Shown here in pieces: positions 31,899 through 35,245 of a stretch of DNA of 35,245 bases (the first letter of the stretch is position 1; the number at the start of each line of letters is the position of its first letter). The notes beneath the pieces are model-generated. The model was not told where the DNA came from. It searched no databases and saw only the letters and a list, made by a program, of their open reading frames with translations. Position numbers and translations under genes: made by a program. The stretch comes from Gemmatimonadota bacterium (lineage in GTDB: Bacteria; Gemmatimonadota; Gemmatimonadetes; Gemmatimonadales; Gemmatimonadaceae). Location: the NCBI GenBank assembly GCA_031127075.1, contig JARIFA010000019.1, forward strand, positions 1 through 35,245. Direction: 5' to 3'.

Positions 31899-33503
31899 TC
31901 AGTCCTCGCTGGAGATCACGCCCTCAGGGCCGACGATCTCGACGGGCACACCGCAGAGTTCCGCCAGCAGCCCTGCCTTCCGGGCGGCTCCCCACGTCTC
32001 GAGGCGCAACGGGTCCGTCCCCCGACGGGGCTGCGGCGTGATGCGGACCGCGCGCGCCACCCACCGCACTCGGACGCATTCGACCGCGCCGGCGTGGCCC
32101 CGATCCATCCCATCCGCGATTCGCAGCAGCGCGGCGAGGCGACGGATCCGCTCTCGGGTGCGACGATCGAGGGCCCACCAGGCCACGTGCTGACGCCGTG
32201 GGGGGCGGCCGCGGTGGTACCGGGCGACGTGGGCGATCACGACCTGCTCCTTCGGGGAGAGCCCCAGCAGGTCCGCATGCGAGATCAGATGGAACGAGTG
32301 TTTGTGGTGCTGCTCGTAGTTGATGTGGTAGCCCACGTCGTGCAGGAGCGCAGCGTCGGCGAGCGTCTGGCGATCCGCCGGGTCGCACCCGAGGCGAGCA
32401 CCGAGCGCGTCGAACAGCTGGAGCGCGAGCTGCATCACCTGCCGGCTGTGCGGCGCCTCATAGTGGCACCGCTCCGCGAACGCCTGGATCGACCGGGCCC
32501 GCGCCTCACCGGGATCGGCCACGACGGCGCGCACCTGGGCGCTCTCGAGCAGCAGCCCTTCTCGGATGCCGAACGCCGACGCCGCCATCTCCCGAGGCTC
32601 GATCCGCGTGAGGACCTCCGCCGCCACGGCGAGACCCGCCACGATCAGGTCGGCGCGACCCTGGTTCAGCCCGGGGACCGCGAGGCGCTCCTCCGGGGTC
32701 ATCGCGGCGAGCTCCTCGAGGAGATGCTCCACCTGCTGACGCGGGATGCGCGTCCCGTGCACACTCGGGACACGCATCCCCTGTCGAGCGAGATACATCC
32801 CGGCGAGGTTCGTGAAGGTGCCGCCCGACCCGATCACCTCGGCGCCACGCCAGTCGCGCACGGGGAGCGCCCGCTTCAGCGCAGACCGCACGTGCTTCCG
32901 GAGCTTCTTGACCCCCTTCGGGCCAGGCCGGTCCGAGAGGAAGGCCTCCGTCATCCGGATCACGCCGAACGGGAAGGTGATGAGTCGCTCCACGAGTCCC
33001 TCGGCGGAGAGCGCGAGCTCGAGGGATCCGCCGCCGATATCCATCACCACCGCCCGGCCGTGTCCGAGCTCGAAGTGCGCGAGGGCCGAACGGAAGGCGA
33101 GTCGCGCCTCCTCCTCGCCATGCAGCACGCGCGGTCGGAGCCCCGTCTCCCGCCGGACCCGCTGGAGGAACGCGGAGCCGTTCGAGGCGTCACGCACGGC
33201 ACTCGTCGCCACCGCCTCGACCCGCCGCGCCCCGTGCTGTCGCGCGAGCGTCGCCATCCGTGAGAGCGCCGCGACCGCCTCATCCATCGGGCCCTCACCG
33301 AGCAGGCCGGCTGCCGCGAGGCCGCGGCCGAGCCGCGGGGCCGCCTTCATCTCGTCGACGATGCGGATGGCGCCGTGCGACGAGACGTCGGCGATGATCT
33401 GTCGGATCGAGTTGCTCCCGATGTCGATTGCCGCGATGCGCTGACCGGCCGCAGGCGAGAGGAGCCGGAGGCGGGTCTCCGCTGCCGCGCGCGGCGCCGT
33501 CAT
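31899..33503 (-). CDS. ppx: Ppx/GppA-family phosphatase with C-terminal HD domain
   Basis: 534 residues from ATG 33503, overlapping the pstS-like stop as ATGA. The N-terminal actin-like ASKHA part has A-I-D-I-G-S-N-S-I-R-Q, G-E-E-E-A-R-L-A-F and V-M-D-I-G-G-G-S-L-E-L. The C-terminal third is an HD domain with H388-D389 in L-L-H-D-V-G-Y-H-I-N-Y followed by H-K-H-S-F-H-L-I and H-V-A-R-Y-H-R-G. Long-form enzymes with this layout hydrolyse polyphosphate and/or pppGpp. Facing ppk1, it gives the window both synthesis and breakdown of polyphosphate. Which substrate dominates cannot be read from sequence. The upstream open codons to 33635 lie antiparallel within the pstS region and are not used. Confidence 0.94.
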   Translation of the reverse strand: MTAPRAAAETRLRLLSPAAGQRIAAIDIGSNSIRQIIADVSSHGAIRIVDEMKAAPRLGRGLAAAGLLGEGPMDEAVAALSRMATLARQHGARRVEAVATSAVRDASNGSAFLQRVRRETGLRPRVLHGEEEARLAFRSALAHFELGHGRAVVMDIGGGSLELALSAEGLVERLITFPFGVIRMTEAFLSDRPGPKGVKKLRKHVRSALKRALPVRDWRGAEVIGSGGTFTNLAGMYLARQGMRVPSVHGTRIPRQQVEHLLEELAAMTPEERLAVPGLNQGRADLIVAGLAVAAEVLTRIEPREMAASAFGIREGLLLESAQVRAVVADPGEARARSIQAFAERCHYEAPHSRQVMQLALQLFDALGARLGCDPADRQTLADAALLHDVGYHINYEQHHKHSFHLISHADLLGLSPKEQVVIAHVARYHRGRPPRRQHVAWWALDRRTRERIRRLAALLRIADGMDRGHAGAVECVRVRWVARAVRITPQPRRGTDPLRLETWGAARKAGLLAELCGVPVEIVGPEGVISSED

Positions 33504-34579
33504 TCGGCCACGCCCCCGGGGCACCGGCCCGGGACGACGCCGGCGAGACGGGCGTCGAGGCGACGCCGGACTGCGGTCGGGAGCGGCGTGTACCCGAGTG
33601 CTGTCGCGTCGGCGGTCCCTTCGGCGAGCGCCCACCGCATAAAGGCGATCAGGTGCGCGCCGCGCGTCGGGTCTCCGAGGGCCTGATCGGCGACGATCCG
33701 GGTGATGCCGACGATCGGATACGCCTCGGGCACCTCCGCACCTACGAGCGAGCCACGGACGTCGTCGCGCGGCGTACGGAGCAGGGCCTCGGCCGTCGCC
33801 GACATCGAGAGGCTGTCAGGGGCGACGAACCGCCCGGCGCGGTTGCGGAGCGCCATCGGCGTCAGGCGCGCCTGTCGGGCGTAACTGAGTTCGACGAAGC
33901 CGACCGCCCCGGGCGTGGCGCGGACGAACGCCGCCACCCCCTCGTTCCCCGGGACGACCGTCCCGACGACATCGGCCGCGGGGGTGGCCACCGCGTCGCC
34001 GAGGTACGCGGCAACCAGATCGGCGGTGCCGCTCGCGGACTCACGGCGTGCGACGAGCACCGGGAGTCGGACATCGGCCAACGAGGGATTCAGGGCGACC
34101 AGTGTCGGATCGTCCCACCGGGTCACACCCCCGCCGAGCAGGGCGCTGAGCGTCGCGGCATCCAGGCGGAGCGCCTCGGCTGATGGGAGGTTCGCGACGA
34201 TGGCCACCGCGCCGATCGCTGTCGCCACCTCAAGCGGCCCGCAGGTCATGGCCCCCCGCTCCGCCGCGGTGAGCGGGCGATCCACCGCGCCGAAGTCGGC
34301 GCCACCGGTGCGCAACAGGCGGAGTCCCTCGGGGGAGCCCACGGAGAAGTAGTTGATCCGAACCCCTGACCCCTGTCCGTACTCCTCGAACCAGCGCCGA
34401 TAGAGCGGATACGGAAAGGTCGCGCCGGCACCCACCAGGTCGATCGTCCCCGACGGAGCCGGGGTGGCGGGGCGGTCGCGCCACCCGCGCATCCCGCCGG
34501 CGAACCCCACCAGCGCGCCGATCCAGAGGAGGGCGGCGCCGCGGAGCCAGGTCAGGGGTCGAGGGGGGCGATGCTCCAC
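33500..34579 (-). CDS. PstS-like phosphate-binding protein
   Basis: 359 residues, GTG at 34579. A single hydrophobic segment (~11-30) works as signal or membrane anchor; no clear cleavage site or lipobox is seen. The mature part is a PstS-type solute-binding protein: V-G-A-G-A-T-F-P-Y-P-L-Y-R-R-W, then V-G-S-P-E-G-L-R and A-D-F-G-A-V-D-R-P-L-T, with R-R-E-S-A-S-G-T for phosphate contacts and P-G-A-V-G-F-V-E late. The pstC, pstA and pstB permease genes are not adjacent; instead ppx follows with a 4-bp overlap. It may supply a Pst system encoded elsewhere or act as a phosphate sensor. Confidence 0.9.
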   Translation of the reverse strand: MEHRPPRPLTWLRGAALLWIGALVGFAGGMRGWRDRPATPAPSGTIDLVGAGATFPYPLYRRWFEEYGQGSGVRINYFSVGSPEGLRLLRTGGADFGAVDRPLTAAERGAMTCGPLEVATAIGAVAIVANLPSAEALRLDAATLSALLGGGVTRWDDPTLVALNPSLADVRLPVLVARRESASGTADLVAAYLGDAVATPAADVVGTVVPGNEGVAAFVRATPGAVGFVELSYARQARLTPMALRNRAGRFVAPDSLSMSATAEALLRTPRDDVRGSLVGAEVPEAYPIVGITRIVADQALGDPTRGAHLIAFMRWALAEGTADATALGYTPLPTAVRRRLDARLAGVVPGRCPGGVAE

Positions 34580-34585
34580 GAGGGC

Positions 34586-35242
34586 TCAGAGGTCGTTGGC
34601 GTACGACAGGAACTTGTAGCGCCCGTCGCGGGCGAGCAAACCGGCGAAGAGCTGCAACGTCCGCGGCGCGGAATCGGCGGCGGCGAACCGCACGCGGCAG
34701 CCGGGGGTGATGCGATTCGGCCCTTCGCTGATGACGCTGTCGGCGCAGAGGAGCGCGTCGAAGCGCAGCGCGGACCCGCCATACCGCTCGAGCAACCGCA
34801 CCGCACCCGTCTCGCTGCCGGCGGCGTGCTGAATCCAGACGAGCTCAGGGCCGAGCTCATAGGGCCGGGCGATGTACTTCGTGTGGGGATAGTAGAGCCA
34901 GGCGAACTCGGCGCGCGACATCACGAGCGACCGCAAAGTGGCGGTGTCACGGGCGCTGACCGCGGCGAGGAGGGCACGGACCAATGCCTCCGGACGCTCC
35001 GCCCCGCCGCGGAGCACCGTCGGCGTGTCGGTCGTGGTGGCGCGGAAGCGTTCGAGGAGCACGGGGATCGGCAGGGCACTGTCGATCACGCCGGTCGAGG
35101 CGGCGGACTTCCGGGGCGCACGCGCGTCACAGGCACCGGCGAGGGCGGTGACGGCGACGAAGACCGTGCCGACGGCCCAACGCCTCGCGTGCGAGGTCGC
35201 AGTGCGTCGGGGGAGGTGGAGGGAGCGGAGGGCGTGACGCAT
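34586..35242 (-). CDS. Predicted lipoprotein or exported protein of unknown function
   Basis: 218 residues, ATG at 35242, so the gene is complete but its promoter lies outside the window. An Arg-rich start (R12-R13, R20-R21) precedes a hydrophobic stretch (~23-37) ending in L-A-G-A-C38, a slightly irregular lipobox, so it is probably lipid-anchored or secreted. The mature part is not recognised; it has F-A-W-L-Y-Y-P-H-T-K-Y at ~111 and a C-terminal F-L-S-Y-A-N-D-L. It ends 6 bp before the pstS-like gene, so co-expression with pstS and ppx is likely. No function is proposed. Confidence 0.75.
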   Translation of the reverse strand: MRHALRSLHLPRRTATSHARRWAVGTVFVAVTALAGACDARAPRKSAASTGVIDSALPIPVLLERFRATTTDTPTVLRGGAERPEALVRALLAAVSARDTATLRSLVMSRAEFAWLYYPHTKYIARPYELGPELVWIQHAAGSETGAVRLLERYGGSALRFDALLCADSVISEGPNRITPGCRVRFAAADSAPRTLQLFAGLLARDGRYKFLSYANDL

Positions 35243-35245
35243 GAG

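Noticed and set aside
31356-33263. A plus-strand open frame of 635 codons over the end of ppk1 and opposite ppx
   Set aside because: Overlaps two strongly identified genes and contains no recognisable domain.
1-35245. Mobile element, prophage, toxin-antitoxin or defence system
   Set aside because: No transposase, integrase, phage structural, restriction, CRISPR-Cas or toxin-antitoxin motif was recognised on either strand; base composition looks even throughout.

Overview
The window looks like chromosome from a high-G+C Gram-negative bacterium, most probably a member of the Gemmatimonadota. This is inferred from LPS-core genes, an outer-membrane barrel protein, frequent GTG starts, few clear Shine-Dalgarno sites, and a crtI-crtB-cruF carotenoid set of the kind expected for the acyclic hydroxylated carotenoids known in Gemmatimonas. 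No single marker in the window proves the phylum. Coding density is very high: no gene-free stretch reaches 300 bp and no phage, insertion sequence or CRISPR array is visible.

Layout. 1-2099 (minus): the start of a cystathionine gamma-synthase-type gene, a DUF3179 membrane protein and a short AMP-binding-like protein. 2293-6605 (plus): glmM and glmS, which make the amino sugar precursors of the envelope, then dtd and maf; a heptanucleotide tandem array lies just before glmM and another just before glmS. 6566-10022 (minus): an overlapping trio transcribed from an FHA-GAF-adenylate cyclase into a Kdo-kinase-like gene and a GT9 heptosyltransferase. 10100-15055 (plus): a predicted outer-membrane barrel protein, a PilB/GspE-type ATPase fused to a response-regulator receiver domain, and a Nudix hydrolase. 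15018-19739 (minus): the protein quality-control run tig-clpP-clpX-engB followed by a hexapeptide acyltransferase. 19844-23228 (minus): crtI-crtB-cruF. 23274-27008 (minus): tRNA-Leu(UAG), an HtrA protease and DnaK. 27168-27938: a rhomboid protease. 28054-34579: a phosphate and polyphosphate block, with DUF47-pit-ppk1 on plus converging on pstS-ppx on minus. A predicted lipoprotein lies at the right edge.

Three themes tie the genes together: envelope construction (GlmM/GlmS, LPS-core kinase and GT9, acyltransferase, barrel protein, carotenoids), proteostasis (trigger factor, ClpXP, HtrA, DnaK, rhomboid) and phosphate storage (Pit, Ppk, Ppx, PstS). Many neighbouring genes overlap by 4 bp as GTGA or ATGA, suggesting translational coupling. 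Several isolated genes carry a TANNNT-like -10 element only 5-6 bp before the start codon, suggesting leaderless mRNAs. The least ordinary items are the ATPase-receiver fusion, the heptad arrays placed at the glmM and glmS starts, the cyclase coupled to LPS-core genes, the shortened AMP-binding-like protein, and a long hairpin between dnaK and htrA.
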